64,000 bases of DNA from Komagataeibacter saccharivorans (lineage in GTDB: Bacteria > Pseudomonadota > Alphaproteobacteria > Acetobacterales > Acetobacteraceae). Made by a program: the position numbers and the translations under genes. Position 1 is the first letter of the stretch. Every line of letters begins with the position of its first letter. Of the stretch, positions 27,454-36,699 are shown piece by piece. The notes under the pieces are model-generated. The model searched no databases. It was not told the DNA's origin and worked only from the letters and a program-made list of their open reading frames with translations. The stretch lies in assembly GCF_003207825.1 (NCBI RefSeq), contig NZ_NKTY01000013.1:1-64000 (forward strand), given 5' to 3'.

Positions 27454-28479
27454 TCAGTCCTCCTGCCCTTCAGGCCAGTACTGATCCAGAAGCAGGTTGA
27501 GGGCTTCATGCCCCTGCGCCCGGCTTTTCAGGTCCGCAAGATGGAAGGTTACGGCAAGGGATTTTCCCGAACGCCGGTTTATCGTCACGACAGTCCTGCC
27601 ATCGGATGGACGTTCTATGGTCGATGCCCCGGCAGCCCTGCGGGGGGCGGGTTCCGGTTTTTCCGCGGCTTTCTGCAACTCCCTTACCACGGCGGGCGCT
27701 TCGGTCAGGTAGGAATGATCACGCTTGCGCATATCCGCCATCTTTGCCGCCGCATCCAGCACGCGCCTGCGGGTGTCGATATTTTTCAGCAGGGGCTTGA
27801 GCTTCATGACATGCTTGATCCGCATGTCATGCGGGGAAGCAAAGGCCCCGATTACTGCGGCAGGCAGGCGGGCGAGATCAAGATAACGGCTCAGCCAGCT
27901 TTCCGATACCCGCAGCCGCTCGGCCATCGCCTTCTGTTCATTACCATAATAAAGGCCCAGACCCTTGAGGTAATCCCGCGCGCGTTCATAATCGCTCAGA
28001 TCCTGTCGGGCGCGGTTTTCCAGATCGGCAATGCGGAAAGCCTGCTCATCGGTCAGTTCGCGCGGTTCCACGATGAAGCGGAATTCGGGATAGGTATGCG
28101 CCCGCAGCCATGAAATCGCCCAATGACGGCGCGCGCCGCAGATAACCTCGAATTCGTAATCGGGATCATTCTTCAGCCGCCTTACGATGGCGGGCATTTC
28201 CTGATGTCCCTGCGCCTTCAGGCTTTCGATCAGGTCATGGCAGCTTTCATATGTCAGGGCCGCGTAATCGCGGTTATGCTCCCCCCACATCCGGCAACGG
28301 GCGGGATCGACCGACAGATGGGTCTTGGTCTGGGCCAGTCCGCCCGCCATTTCCGCCAGCCTGTTACGCCGGTCCCCCAGCACGCCGCCCATCCGCGTGG
28401 CGGGCTTGCGGTCTTCGCGCAGGCCCGCACTGGCGGCGGCGGCAAGACCATCGGTGAATAACTTGTTCTTGGAGGACAT
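27454..28479 (-). CDS. parB: ParB/RepB-type partition protein
   Basis: A 341-residue ParB. The N-terminal CTP-binding domain has the ParB box with GARRHWA (the GxRRxxA motif, about residues 114-120). A central HTH region follows (LSDYERARDYLKGLGLYYGNEQKAMAERLRVSESWLSRYLDLARLP), then a C-terminal dimerisation region. ParB proteins bind centromere-like parS sites and work with ParA to segregate replicons. The sequence type is closer to plasmid or RepB-like ParBs than to the chromosomal Spo0J type. It lies 116 bp downstream of parA; a perfect palindrome in the gap is a candidate binding site. Confidence 0.9.
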   Translation of the reverse strand: MSSKNKLFTDGLAAAASAGLREDRKPATRMGGVLGDRRNRLAEMAGGLAQTKTHLSVDPARCRMWGEHNRDYAALTYESCHDLIESLKAQGHQEMPAIVRRLKNDPDYEFEVICGARRHWAISWLRAHTYPEFRFIVEPRELTDEQAFRIADLENRARQDLSDYERARDYLKGLGLYYGNEQKAMAERLRVSESWLSRYLDLARLPAAVIGAFASPHDMRIKHVMKLKPLLKNIDTRRRVLDAAAKMADMRKRDHSYLTEAPAVVRELQKAAEKPEPAPRRAAGASTIERPSDGRTVVTINRRSGKSLAVTFHLADLKSRAQGHEALNLLLDQYWPEGQED

Positions 28480-28557
28480 CGTGGCCGACCTTCATGCTCT
28501 GGATCAGGGTATGGCGTGTAATAAAGAGGAAGAATGCCGCCGAACGCGGCTATCGGA

Positions 28558-28579
28558 GTGATTGCACCGGTGCAATCAC
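28558..28579. promoter_or_regulatory. 22-bp perfect palindrome between parA and parB, candidate parS or operator
   Basis: GTGATTGCACC / GGTGCAATCAC form an uninterrupted perfect inverted repeat about 80 bp upstream of parB. No T-run follows on either side, so it is not an obvious terminator. It differs from the usual chromosomal parS. No second copy was found in the window by eye. Confidence 0.65.
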
Positions 28580-28595
28580 CCCGGCGCGGGCAGGA

Positions 28596-29798
28596 TCACA
28601 GGACACCCGCCCGGCGCAGGCTTTCCCGGTGGCTGGGCCACATGGCGCGTATGTCCAGTTCCAGTTCCTGATTAACCGCGTTCAGGTAAGTCAGGCAGCG
28701 ATCCCGCACCGATCTGCTGGTAATCGGCGCATCCAGTTCATAAACGGTCATGAGCCGCGCGGTCGCGTTATCGATCTCGGCTGAGTTTTTCAGTGATGAA
28801 CGGGCAAGATGGTGCCCGAAAATGGATTTCATCAGCCCCAGCAGTTCACGCTGCATGGATTTGTTTTCGTCCACGCGGGAGCTTACGAATTTCAGAAGCT
28901 GCAGGTTCGGCGCATGCCCCGCCCGCTCAAGCTCAACCAATGTTTCCTGCAACATGGCAAGGAAGGCCGCGGTAGAAGAAAAATCCATCACCGTCGGCGG
29001 AACCGGCACGATCAGCGCATTGGCCGCGCGCAGCACGGACAGTGAGATTGCCCCCAGCGCGGGCGGCGGGTCCATGATGACCACATCAAACGCATCGGAA
29101 ACCGAATTGATGCCCTGCGTCAGCCGGTCGATCAGGCCGGGATCACCCTGCGCCATCCGCGCCGCCAGTTCGTATTCCGACTGGAACAGGCGAAGATTGG
29201 CGGGGATCAGCGACAGGCCGTCAAAATGGGTCGGCCGCAGCGCGTAGGCCAGCGATCCCATCTCATCATTGCGCAGGAACGGGTAAAGCGTATCGTCTTC
29301 CCCCAGATCCATGTCCGGCACGTAGCCAAACAGGGTGGTGGCGGATGCCTGGCTGTCACAGTCGATCAGCAGGACGCGATAGCCCTGTATTGCAAGATAC
29401 TGCGCCAGATGCACGGCGACGGTTGATTTCCCCACGCCCCCCTTGAAGTTCTGTACGGCTATGACCGCGGGCGCATCCGTTTGCGCACGCCACGGGCGGG
29501 TGCCGAAAATGCCGCGCATGACATTGAGCTGTTCCAGCGTATAGCCCACGCGCCGGTTGTTTTCCCCACGCCGGGGTTCAGGCAGGCGGCCATCCTTTTC
29601 CGCTTCCCTTATTGCGGCAGCCGAGCGGCCGATCAGTTCGGCGGCCTGACCGATCTGGAATGTCGGCTCCCTGCGGTCCCCCGCCCGCACGGCCTGCGCA
29701 TTGTTGCGCAGGGTCTCCAGCACCGAAGACGTACGCAGTGCAAGGTCTTCCACCAATGAGAGCACGTTCCCGCCCTCGCCTTCAGCTACCGTGTCCAT
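28596..29798 (-). CDS. parA: ParA partition ATPase with N-terminal HTH (type Ia-like)
   Basis: A 400-residue ParA. An N-terminal MerR-like HTH (about residues 47-95: [27 protein letters not shown]...[10 protein letters not shown]) precedes the ATPase domain. The deviant Walker A is [20 protein letters not shown] (about 118-137), followed by [10 protein letters not shown] and [14 protein letters not shown]-bound ParA coats the nucleoid and moves ParB-parS complexes. The HTH-bearing form is typical of plasmids such as P1 and repABC replicons, where ParA also represses its own promoter. No replication initiator gene is beside it, so the pair may be an integrated plasmid module or a second chromosomal system. 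Confidence 0.92.
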   Translation of the reverse strand: MDTVAEGEGGNVLSLVEDLALRTSSVLETLRNNAQAVRAGDRREPTFQIGQAAELIGRSAAAIREAEKDGRLPEPRRGENNRRVGYTLEQLNVMRGIFGTRPWRAQTDAPAVIAVQNFKGGVGKSTVAVHLAQYLAIQGYRVLLIDCDSQASATTLFGYVPDMDLGEDDTLYPFLRNDEMGSLAYALRPTHFDGLSLIPANLRLFQSEYELAARMAQGDPGLIDRLTQGINSVSDAFDVVIMDPPPALGAISLSVLRAANALIVPVPPTVMDFSSTAAFLAMLQETLVELERAGHAPNLQLLKFVSSRVDENKSMQRELLGLMKSIFGHHLARSSLKNSAEIDNATARLMTVYELDAPITSRSVRDRCLTYLNAVNQELELDIRAMWPSHRESLRRAGVL

Positions 29799-30040
29799 CG
29801 CCCACCATCATTTCACAATCACGAACCGATTACGCAAACCTTGCACTTCTTGTGCCCGTTTAACGTTTTTTTCGCAAGGACATTAAATCAGACGATGTCT
29901 GTCGAAAGAACGGACGTCGCCGTGAAACCGGCGATTTATCTTTGCCTGACAAAGACATGACCACCAGAATTGCACAACACGACCGGGCCATGATCCAGCC
30001 TGTCCCATCGCGGGAATATCCCGTTTACACCGATGAAGGA

Positions 30041-30075
30041 TTGTTTTCCGCTTATTATATCGCATATACAATAAG
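30041..30075 (+). promoter_or_regulatory. Putative brnTA promoter with overlapping operator-like inverted repeat
   Basis: A TTGTTT (30041-30046) and TATACA (30065-30070) pair could serve as -35 and -10, which would leave almost no leader before the ATG at 30077. The imperfect palindrome CTTATTATAT-cgc-ATATACAATAAG (30051-30075) covers the -10 and is a plausible BrnA autoregulatory site. No Shine-Dalgarno is seen before brnT. Confidence 0.4.
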
Positions 30076-30076
30076 G

Positions 30077-30340
30077 ATGCGGTATGATTGGGATGACACA
30101 AAACGGGCAGCCAACATCGCCAAGCATGGCGTGGACTTTACCGCCGCTGAGGACTTTGAATGGGATGTCGCCCTGGTCATCGCCAGCCACAGCGCAACCG
30201 AACCCCGCCTTGTCGCCATTGCCCCGATCCGGCGGCGGCTGCATGTGCTGGTTTACAGCATTGAAACCCGCATTGTCCGCATCATCAGCCTGCGTAAGGC
30301 CAACCGACGGGAGGCAAAACTTTATGAAGCGCAAACCTGA
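30077..30340 (+). CDS. brnT: BrnT family toxin (type II toxin-antitoxin)
   Basis: An 87-residue protein with the BrnT layout: MRYDWDDTKRAANIAKHGVDFTAAEDFEWD at the start, a central beta-sheet (RLVAIAPIRRRLHVLVYSIE) and RIVRIISLRKANRREAKLYEAQ at the end. BrnT is a RelE-fold ribonuclease that blocks translation and is neutralised by BrnA. The start at 30077 matches the family N-terminus; the upstream extension to 29942 is not conserved-looking. The gene overlaps brnA by 17 bp. It is beside the plasmid-style parAB genes, a common place for stabilisation modules. Confidence 0.9.
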   Translation: MRYDWDDTKRAANIAKHGVDFTAAEDFEWDVALVIASHSATEPRLVAIAPIRRRLHVLVYSIETRIVRIISLRKANRREAKLYEAQT

Positions 30341-30635
30341 CTTCATCATGCCCACGGAAGATGAGGACGCCCGTATCAATGCCGGCATTGCGGATGATCC
30401 TGACAATCCCGAACTGACCGCAATGGATTTCACCCGCGCGGCAAGCGCATCCCGCGCGCAGCCTGATCTGGTGCGCGATTATGAAAGACGCGTGCGCGGC
30501 CCGCAGAAAGCGCCGACCAAGAAGCAGGTGTCGATCCGGCTGGATCAGGACGTGATCGAACGCCTGAAATCGGACGGTCCCGGCTGGCAGCGCCGCGCAA
30601 ATGACCTGCTGCGCAAGGCCGTGGGCATACGATGA
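30324..30635 (+). CDS. brnA: BrnA family antitoxin (RHH-type)
   Basis: A 103-residue antitoxin starting at ATG 30324, nine bases after GGGAGG. The N-terminal part is acidic and probably binds the toxin (EDARINAGIADDPDNPELTAMDF). The C-terminal part carries a ribbon-helix-helix DNA-binding domain (KKQVSIRLDQDVIERLKSDGPGWQRRANDLLRKAV). It should bind BrnT and repress the operon. The reading frame is open well upstream of this start inside brnT, but those residues are a shadow of brnT. Confidence 0.9.
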   Translation: MKRKPDFIMPTEDEDARINAGIADDPDNPELTAMDFTRAASASRAQPDLVRDYERRVRGPQKAPTKKQVSIRLDQDVIERLKSDGPGWQRRANDLLRKAVGIR

Positions 30636-30645
30636 CCCCGCCGCG

Positions 30646-30861
30646 ATGCAGGAGGCCGGGTTGCGCCTGATCGCAGGCATCTGCCTTGTTCTTGGCCTTG
30701 CGTCGTCCCTTGCGGGCTGTGCAGACCAGAACCCCCGCATGGACCGCAATGCGCGCGCCGCCTATGACCGGGGCGGCGGCGGATACCATGATGGCTGGGA
30801 CGGTTCCGGCGGGTGGGGTGGCCCCGGTGGCTGGGGCGGACCGGGTGGCATGGGCTGGTAA
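30646..30861 (+). CDS. Small Gly/Trp-rich lipoprotein
   Basis: A 71-residue product starting at ATG 30646, ten bp after brnA. It has a signal peptide with lipobox SLAGC (cysteine about residue 24). The short mature chain turns into an unusual tail of Gly, Trp and Pro, with repeated WGGPGG units ending GGMGW. It should be anchored to the outer membrane or the periplasmic face of the inner membrane. I know no function. Closeness to brnA suggests cotranscription, though it is unrelated to toxin-antitoxin biology. Confidence 0.6.
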   Translation: MQEAGLRLIAGICLVLGLASSLAGCADQNPRMDRNARAAYDRGGGGYHDGWDGSGGWGGPGGWGGPGGMGW

Positions 30862-31007
30862 ACCCGTGGCCGGATTTTCAGGGGTCTGCCCCGGAACGTC
30901 GCGGGGCGCAACGGGTTATTGACACGGGCGCACCCGCGCCCACACAAAGCGATCCGTCCTGACGTGACGCCGTCAGCGATCCCGAAAGCGCCCGTTGCGG
31001 ATATCCC

Positions 31008-31733
31008 ATGCCCACGCATATCAAACTGGTCCAGTCTGTCGAACGGGCCGCGGCCATTCTGGAAACCATCGCCCGGCAGGGTGGGGCCGCACACCTGCGG
31101 CAGATCGCGGCCCTTACGGGTATTGGCAAGACCACCGCCCATAACATCCTGCAGACACTGGACCATCTGGGCTATGTCCGTCGCCGCTCTGGCGATACGC
31201 GCTATTACCTCGGTGGCCGCATCCTCAACCTTGCGCGTATCGCGGGCAATGACAGCGCGACCCGCACCCGCCTGCGCCCCGTTCTGGAAACCATTGCCCG
31301 CAATACCGGCCAGACCGTCTGGCTTGCCGTGCCCGGTGGCGATGAAGCCGCGTATCTCGACATCGTTGATGCCACCAGCCCGGCAGAACAGGCCGATCGT
31401 GCCCCCTTTCGGGAAAAGCTGGAAGGCTCCGCCGTGGGGCTGGTCTTTCTGGCCTTCGTGCCCGGCATGGCCAAACGCCTTGCCGCCGCCCCCGGTGAAG
31501 CGCCCACACCCGCCATGGTGGAACAGATCCACACAGTGCGCGCACGCGGTTATGCCCTTGATCTGGAACGATATCACGCGGGTATCCACGGTGTCGCCAT
31601 CCCGTGGTGGGAAAATGGGGAAGTGCTGGCAAGCATCTGCGTAACCGGCCCGGCGGGCGAACTGCCGCGTGCGAAGCTGGCCGATATTGCATGGATGATG
31701 ATGCAGCAGCAGCTTGTCCGCGTTCAGCAATGA
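31008..31733 (+). CDS. IclR family transcriptional regulator
   Basis: A 241-residue IclR protein with an N-terminal winged HTH (about residues 5-65: SVERAAAILETIARQGGAAHLRQIAALTGIGKTTAHNILQTL) and a C-terminal effector domain (about 75-240). Members often control aromatic, glyoxylate or sugar-acid catabolism. It lies 90 bp upstream of a GlcG/HbpS-like gene on the same strand and may regulate that gene and the MFS exporter that follows. Confidence 0.88.
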   Translation: MPTHIKLVQSVERAAAILETIARQGGAAHLRQIAALTGIGKTTAHNILQTLDHLGYVRRRSGDTRYYLGGRILNLARIAGNDSATRTRLRPVLETIARNTGQTVWLAVPGGDEAAYLDIVDATSPAEQADRAPFREKLEGSAVGLVFLAFVPGMAKRLAAAPGEAPTPAMVEQIHTVRARGYALDLERYHAGIHGVAIPWWENGEVLASICVTGPAGELPRAKLADIAWMMMQQQLVRVQQ

Positions 31734-31823
31734 TGAATAAATCATCATTTCACGATCATCTGTATTCCCTCATCCGCCATTGCCGTTAGCGTGCGCTTTT
31801 TTACATGAAGAAGGTCCGCAATA

Positions 31824-32222
31824 ATGAAACTCTCTGTCGCTTCCGCCATGATCGACGCGGCCCTTGCCGAAGCCACCAGACTGAAGGTGACGGTATGTAT
31901 AACCGTCGTGGACGCAGCCGCATGGCCGGTGGCCTTCGCCCGCATGGACGGCGCACCGCTGGGCGTAATCGATGTCAGTGGAAAGAAAGCGAAAACCGCC
32001 GTCCTTTTCCAGATGGACACGGCGGCCTTTGCCAAAATCGCGCATCCCGATGGCGTTGCCTATTCGCTGGAAAACACCAATGGCGGCCTGACCAGTTTTG
32101 GCGGTGGCGTGCTGCTGAAGGCGGCTGATGGCGCCATTGCCGGGGCGATTGGCGTATCGGGCGCCACCAGCGCGGAAGATATCGACATCGCCCGGGCCGC
32201 CGCCCGCGTCCTGTCCGCCTGA
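31824..32222 (+). CDS. GlcG/HbpS family protein (DUF336)
   Basis: A 132-residue protein covering the whole GlcG/HbpS domain: an N-terminal helix (ASAMIDAALAEATRLKVTVCITVVD), the central KAKTAVLFQMDTAAFA helix, and the glycine-rich end (GGGVLLKAADGAIAGAIGVSGATSAEDIDIARAAA). Relatives bind heme (HbpS) or accompany glycolate oxidase and propanediol genes (GlcG, PduO C-terminal domain), but the role of stand-alone members is unsettled. AAGG precedes the start. The gene lies between IclR and an MFS exporter. Confidence 0.85.
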   Translation: MKLSVASAMIDAALAEATRLKVTVCITVVDAAAWPVAFARMDGAPLGVIDVSGKKAKTAVLFQMDTAAFAKIAHPDGVAYSLENTNGGLTSFGGGVLLKAADGAIAGAIGVSGATSAEDIDIARAAARVLSA

Positions 32223-32242
32223 CAGCCCGACCCGGACCGCAC

Positions 32243-33460
32243 ATGACCACAGATACCGCAACGACCGAATTCAATCCCCGGCCCGTCCACCCGCCGCACG
32301 GTGCAGCAGCCGCCTTCCTTATCCTGACCTTTGGCACCTTTGTCGTGGGAACGGGTGAGTTCGCCATCATGGGCATGCTGCCCGAATTCGCATCCTCGCT
32401 CCGGCTTTCCACCGCCGATGCCGGTTACGCGATTACCGCCTACGCGCTGGGTGTTGTATTTGGCGCACCACTCATCACCATACTTGGCGCACGCCTGTCG
32501 CGGCGTGAACTGCTGCTGTCGCTCTATATTCTTTTCTGCTGCGGCAACCTGCTGAGCATCGCCATGCCAACCCCCGGCCTGATCGAGGTCGCCCGCTTCA
32601 TCACCGGTCTGCCCCATGGGGCGCTGTTTGGCATTTCCGCCCTTGTCGCCGCGTCCATGGTCGACCACTCGCGCCGGGGCTGGGCCGTGGGGCGCGTGCT
32701 GTCAGGCATTGCCATCGCCACCCTTGTCGGCGCGCCGTTTTCCACCTTCGCCGCCAATCACTGGGGCTGGCGGATTTCCTACTTCATCATCGCACTGTGC
32801 GGTCTGCTGACCTTTCTGGGGGTATGGCGCTATATCCCGGCGGACCGGCCCAACCGTTCCAATTCCCCGCTGCGCGAAGTAACGGCGCTGTTCAACACAC
32901 AGGTCATGCTGACCCTGCTGACCGCCGCCATCGGTTTTGGCGGCATGTTCACCATCTATACCTATCTGACCAGCATCCTGCAGAACGTGACCCGCGTGCC
33001 GGAATGGGAAACCATGGTGTTCATGGTCCTGTGGGGTGCGGGCATGCTTACGGGCGCCAATGCGGGGGCGTGGGTGGTTGACCGCAACCTGTCCCTTGCC
33101 GCGATCCTCGCGCTGGCAGGCAGCGCGCTGACCATGCTGGTCTTCCCGCTGGTGCTGCACAGTATCCCTGCCCTTGTGGTGGTGGTTTTCCTGATTCCGT
33201 GTTTCGTCAATGCACTGGGGCCGGCATTGCAGACACGGCTTATGGATTACGCGGGGGACGCGCAGACACTTGCCGCCTCCCTCAATCACTCGGCATTCAA
33301 TGTCGCCAATGCCATGGGGGCATCCCTGGGCAGCGCCCTTCTGGCCGCGCAGTTCAGTTATGGATCGCTTGGTTTTGGTGCGGCCGTTCTGTCCACGGGG
33401 GGGCTTGTCGTCTATCTTCTGGCGCTTGCGCTGCTGAAGCGGCATGTCGTACGTGCGTAA
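32243..33460 (+). CDS. MFS transporter, DHA1/AraJ-like exporter
   Basis: A 405-residue major facilitator protein with 12 hydrophobic helices. It has the DHA1 sugar-efflux features: FVVGTGEFAIMGMLPEFASSL in helix 1, PLITILGARLSRRELL in the helix 2-3 loop, and a GLPHGALFGISALVAASMV helix. Family members (AraJ, YdhP, SotB) export sugars or drugs. The substrate is unknown. It starts 20 bp after the GlcG-like gene and is probably cotranscribed with it. Confidence 0.88.
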   Translation: MTTDTATTEFNPRPVHPPHGAAAAFLILTFGTFVVGTGEFAIMGMLPEFASSLRLSTADAGYAITAYALGVVFGAPLITILGARLSRRELLLSLYILFCCGNLLSIAMPTPGLIEVARFITGLPHGALFGISALVAASMVDHSRRGWAVGRVLSGIAIATLVGAPFSTFAANHWGWRISYFIIALCGLLTFLGVWRYIPADRPNRSNSPLREVTALFNTQVMLTLLTAAIGFGGMFTIYTYLTSILQNVTRVPEWETMVFMVLWGAGMLTGANAGAWVVDRNLSLAAILALAGSALTMLVFPLVLHSIPALVVVVFLIPCFVNALGPALQTRLMDYAGDAQTLAASLNHSAFNVANAMGASLGSALLAAQFSYGSLGFGAAVLSTGGLVVYLLALALLKRHVVRA

Positions 33461-33500
33461 CCACTCCGGCACGGATTACCGGTAAATAAACATCATGAAA

Positions 33501-33525
33501 CGCCGCCATTATTTTAATGGCGGCG
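33501..33525 (+). terminator. Stem-loop after the MFS gene, probable terminator
   Basis: Perfect 11-bp stem CGCCGCCATTA / TAATGGCGGCG with a TTT loop, 40 bp after the MFS stop. Only a weak T-tract follows, but the stem is very stable. It abuts dispersed repeat copy 3. Confidence 0.6.
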
Positions 33526-33526
33526 T

Positions 33527-33566
33527 TGCCTGAAGCTTTTTGAAAAAGGCTTCACCAGCAACCTGC
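33527..33566 (-). repeat. Dispersed intergenic repeat, copy 3
   Basis: On the minus strand: GGTTGCTGGTGAAGCCTTTT then TCAAAAAGCTTCAGGCAA. The core GGTGAAGCcTTTTTCAAAAAGCTTCA is the same hairpin-forming element as in copies 1, 2 and 4. Confidence 0.6.
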
Positions 33567-33889
33567 CTGATAATCTGTCGATACAGCCGGAACCGGGACA
33601 ACGCAGCCCATAAACAATAAAACCGGTATTGAATCCCATTCATGCGATCGCATTTATTCGGGCTGCGGAATCAATAATCCCGGCGGCTTCAGGCCAATCG
33701 GCAAAAAAGATTACACACATCAGTATCGTTCCGGAACTTCCCTGTTCAGGGGACGTATAGCGATCATGAGGTGACAGCGGCATTTTGCATGACCTGTCAT
33801 CATTTGCATCCTTGCATTCAATACATCCCAATACCAGTACATCGAGACGTCTCCGTTCATAAATAACCAGTACAGACGGAAGGCCCGAC
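33567..33889. other. Intergenic region upstream of the nuo operon
   Basis: About 320 bp that must contain the nuo promoter. A 12-bp palindrome ATGCGATCGCAT lies at 33642-33653, about 240 bp before nuoA. A minus-strand frame at 33640-33924 overlaps the nuoA start and has no family features; I do not count it as a gene. Confidence 0.45.
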
Positions 33890-34309
33890 ATGGTGGATAT
33901 TTCTGAAATCTGGTCCCTGTTCATCTATGCGGTTGTGATCGGGGGGCTTCTGGCGTGCCTGTTCGGGCTGTCCGCCATGACCGGCACCCGACGACGTGGG
34001 GCCGCAATGGGCCGTTCCATGTCCCTGCCATTTGAATCCGGCATGATGCCGACCGGATCGGCACGGCTGCGCCTGCCGGTGCAGTATTATCTGGTTGCCA
34101 TGTTCTTCGTCATATTCGACGTGGAAACGGCCTTTCTCCTACCGTGGGCGACCGTTGTGACGCGGGTCGGATGGATCGGGTATGGCGCGGCGGTTTTCTT
34201 TATCGCCTTTCTGGCTGCCTCCCTCCTCTATCTGTGGCGTGCGGGTGCGCTGGAATGGGGGCCGCAGCCGCGCCTGCCACGTATCGGGGGAAAGGCTTCG
34301 GTATCATGA
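33890..34309 (+). CDS. nuoA: NADH-quinone oxidoreductase subunit A
   Basis: A 139-residue membrane subunit with three helices and the conserved loop [41 protein letters not shown]. This loop carries the acidic residues near the quinone cavity and helps join the membrane and peripheral arms of complex I. GGAAGG precedes the ATG. It is the first gene of a 13-gene operon and overlaps nuoB by ATGA. Confidence 0.96.
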   Translation: MVDISEIWSLFIYAVVIGGLLACLFGLSAMTGTRRRGAAMGRSMSLPFESGMMPTGSARLRLPVQYYLVAMFFVIFDVETAFLLPWATVVTRVGWIGYGAAVFFIAFLAASLLYLWRAGALEWGPQPRLPRIGGKASVS

Positions 34310-34956
34310 CATGGTCCCTCTCGCCCGTATCGCCCCCACGGAACACGCGGCCAGCGCAACATGACGACACGCCGACCTTCAGCGAGACGGTGCGGCGGAA
34401 CCTTGTCATGGGACGGCTTCAGGATTTTGTGGCGTGGGGACAGAAAAATTCGATATGGCCGCTCAATTTCGGCCTGTCCTGCTGCTACGTGGAAATGGCG
34501 ACCGCCTTTACAAGCCGGTTCGACATTGCACGTTTCGGGTCCGAAGTCCTGCGCGCGACCCCGCGTGAAGCGGATCTGATTGTCATTTCCGGCACCGTAT
34601 TCGTCAAGATGGCCCCGATCATCCAGCATCTGTATGACCAGATGCTGGAACCCCGATGGGTGATCTCCATGGGGTCATGCGCCAATTCGGGCGGTATGTA
34701 CGACATTTACAGCGTGGTGCAGGGCGTGGACAGTTTCCTGCCGGTCGATGTGTATGTTCCCGGCTGCCCGCCCCGCCCGGAAGCCCTGCTTGAGGGCCTG
34801 ATGCTGTTGCAGAAATCCATCGGCACGCGCAGGCGTCCGTTAAGCTGGATGATGGGACCGCAGGGCATGGAACCTGTAACGCCCCCCAGCATGCGCGATG
34901 AAAAACGCGCCGCCCGCCAGGGCGTGCGCGACATCCGCCAGCCCGACGGGATCTGA
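34306..34956 (+). CDS. nuoB: NADH-quinone oxidoreductase subunit B
   Basis: A 216-residue peripheral subunit that holds the terminal 4Fe-4S cluster N2, which passes electrons to quinone. Ligands Cys59, Cys60, Cys125 and Cys154 ([26 protein letters not shown]) correspond to E. coli Cys63, 64, 129 and 158. The start at 34306 gives an ATGA overlap with nuoA and the expected length. The frame is open to 34144 only as a shadow of nuoA. Confidence 0.96.
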   Translation: MTWSLSPVSPPRNTRPAQHDDTPTFSETVRRNLVMGRLQDFVAWGQKNSIWPLNFGLSCCYVEMATAFTSRFDIARFGSEVLRATPREADLIVISGTVFVKMAPIIQHLYDQMLEPRWVISMGSCANSGGMYDIYSVVQGVDSFLPVDVYVPGCPPRPEALLEGLMLLQKSIGTRRRPLSWMMGPQGMEPVTPPSMRDEKRAARQGVRDIRQPDGI

Positions 34957-34959
34957 CCC

Positions 34960-36699
34960 ATGGTCCTGAGCGCATCCCCCATAACCGGACTGGACCAGCC
35001 CGGCATGATGGCCACCCAGTCCACGCGCGATGGCGTCCGCACGCTGTGGGTTACGGTGGACGACCTGCGGCCCACCCTTTCCACGCTGAAGGAACACACG
35101 CCCGCATTGCTCATGCTGTTTGACCTGACCGCCATTGACGAACGCGAACGCACCCACCGCGATGGCCAGCCACCGGCGGATTTCACGGTCATCTATCACC
35201 TCATGTCGCTTGCCACCCGCGCAGATGAAGTGCGCATCAAGGTGGCGCTGCTGGGGGACAGGCCCACGCTTCCCACCATCAGCGACCTGTGGCCCAATGC
35301 CAACTGGTACGAACGCGAGATATGGGACCTGTTCGGCATCCGGTTTGAAAACCATCCTTTCCTGCGCCGCATCCTGACACCACCCACATGGACCGACCAC
35401 CCGCTGCGCAAGGATCATTACGCCCGCGCCACCGAAATGCCGCCCTACAGCCTGACCGAAGAACAGGAGCGGCACGAGCAGGACGCCATGCGTTTCGATC
35501 CCTCGGCATGGGGCATGCAGCGGCATAGCGACCACAGCGATTTCATGTTCCTCAATCTCGGCCCCAACCATCCCAGCGTACACGGGGTCTTTCGCATTAT
35601 CCTGCAGCTTGAGGGCGAACGCATCGTCGATGCCGTGCCCGATATCGGCTTCCACCACCGCGGGGCCGAAAAAATGGGGGAACGCCAGTCATGGCATACC
35701 TACATCCCCTATACCGACCGGGTGGATTACCTGGGCGGGGTCATGAACAACTTCCCCTACGTGATGGCGGTCGAAACGCTGGCGGGCATTACGCCGCCGC
35801 CACGCGCGCAGATGATCCGCGTCATGCTGGCGGAACTGTTCCGCATTGCCAGCCATCTGGTTTTCTATGGAACCATGGCGCAGGACGTGGGGCAGCTTTC
35901 GCCAGTATTCTACATGTTTACCGACCGCGAGCGCGTATTCGGCATTATCGAGGCGATCTGCGGTTTTCGCATGCACCCGGCATGGTTCCGCATCGGCGGG
36001 GTGGCGATGGACCTGCCCACCGGATGGGAAGACCTGATCCGCGCCTTCGTCAACGACCTGCCCCGCCGCCTTGACGAATATGACGCGATGGTCATGCGCA
36101 ACCCGGTTTTCCGGGGGCGGACGAAAGGGGTGGGCGCCTATACCACCGCCGAAGCCGTGGAATGGGGCGTAACCGGGCCGGGACTGCGCGCCACCGGCCT
36201 GCCATGGGATTACCGCAGGCAGGCCCCCTATGCCTGTTACGAGCAGCTTGAATTCGACATTCCCACCGGCGCCAATGGCGACTGCTACGACCGGATCGCC
36301 GTGCATGTGGAAGAAATCCGCCAGAGCCTGCGCATCATCCGCCAGTGTCTGGACCACATGCCCGCCGGTCCCATCAAGGCGGACCATCCGCTCACCACCC
36401 CGCCGCCCAGGGCACGGACGCTGCATGACATCGAAACCCTGATCCATCATTTCCTTGGCGCAGCCTGGGGGCCGGTCATCCCGCCGGGGGAGGCCAGATC
36501 CTGCGTCGAAGCCACGAAGGGGCTGAACTGCTATACCCTTGTCAGCGATGGCGGCACCACATCCTATCGCACCCGCATCCGCACGCCGTCCTTCGCCCAT
36601 CTGCAGATGATCCCGCTTCTGGGGCGTGGCGTCATGATCGCCGACCTGATCGCGATCCTTGGCAGCATTGATTTCGTGATGGCCGATGTCGATCGCTGA
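34960..36699 (+). CDS. nuoC: NADH-quinone oxidoreductase subunit C/D (fused)
   Basis: A 579-residue fusion. The NuoC (30 kDa) domain covers about residues 20-185 and includes [25 protein letters not shown]. The NuoD (49 kDa) domain covers about 200-579, from [17 protein letters not shown] and [33 protein letters not shown] to the C-terminal [35 protein letters not shown]. NuoD forms the quinone site with NuoB. Fusion of C and D is the E. coli arrangement; most alphaproteobacteria have separate genes. It begins three bases after nuoB and overlaps nuoE by 14 bp. Confidence 0.95.
   Translation: MVLSASPITGLDQPGMMATQSTRDGVRTLWVTVDDLRPTLSTLKEHTPALLMLFDLTAIDERERTHRDGQPPADFTVIYHLMSLATRADEVRIKVALLGDRPTLPTISDLWPNANWYEREIWDLFGIRFENHPFLRRILTPPTWTDHPLRKDHYARATEMPPYSLTEEQERHEQDAMRFDPSAWGMQRHSDHSDFMFLNLGPNHPSVHGVFRIILQLEGERIVDAVPDIGFHHRGAEKMGERQSWHTYIPYTDRVDYLGGVMNNFPYVMAVETLAGITPPPRAQMIRVMLAELFRIASHLVFYGTMAQDVGQLSPVFYMFTDRERVFGIIEAICGFRMHPAWFRIGGVAMDLPTGWEDLIRAFVNDLPRRLDEYDAMVMRNPVFRGRTKGVGAYTTAEAVEWGVTGPGLRATGLPWDYRRQAPYACYEQLEFDIPTGANGDCYDRIAVHVEEIRQSLRIIRQCLDHMPAGPIKADHPLTTPPPRARTLHDIETLIHHFLGAAWGPVIPPGEARSCVEATKGLNCYTLVSDGGTTSYRTRIRTPSFAHLQMIPLLGRGVMIADLIAILGSIDFVMADVDR

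Noticed and set aside
33642-33653. Palindrome ATGCGATCGCAT as a specific nuo operator
   Set aside because: It is 240 bp from nuoA, has no second copy near the gene, and 12-bp palindromes occur by chance; kept only as a note in the region entry.
33640-33924. Minus-strand frame of 94 codons overlapping the nuoA start
   Set aside because: No ribosome binding site, no family features, and it runs into the start of a certain gene; it is more likely the nuo promoter region.
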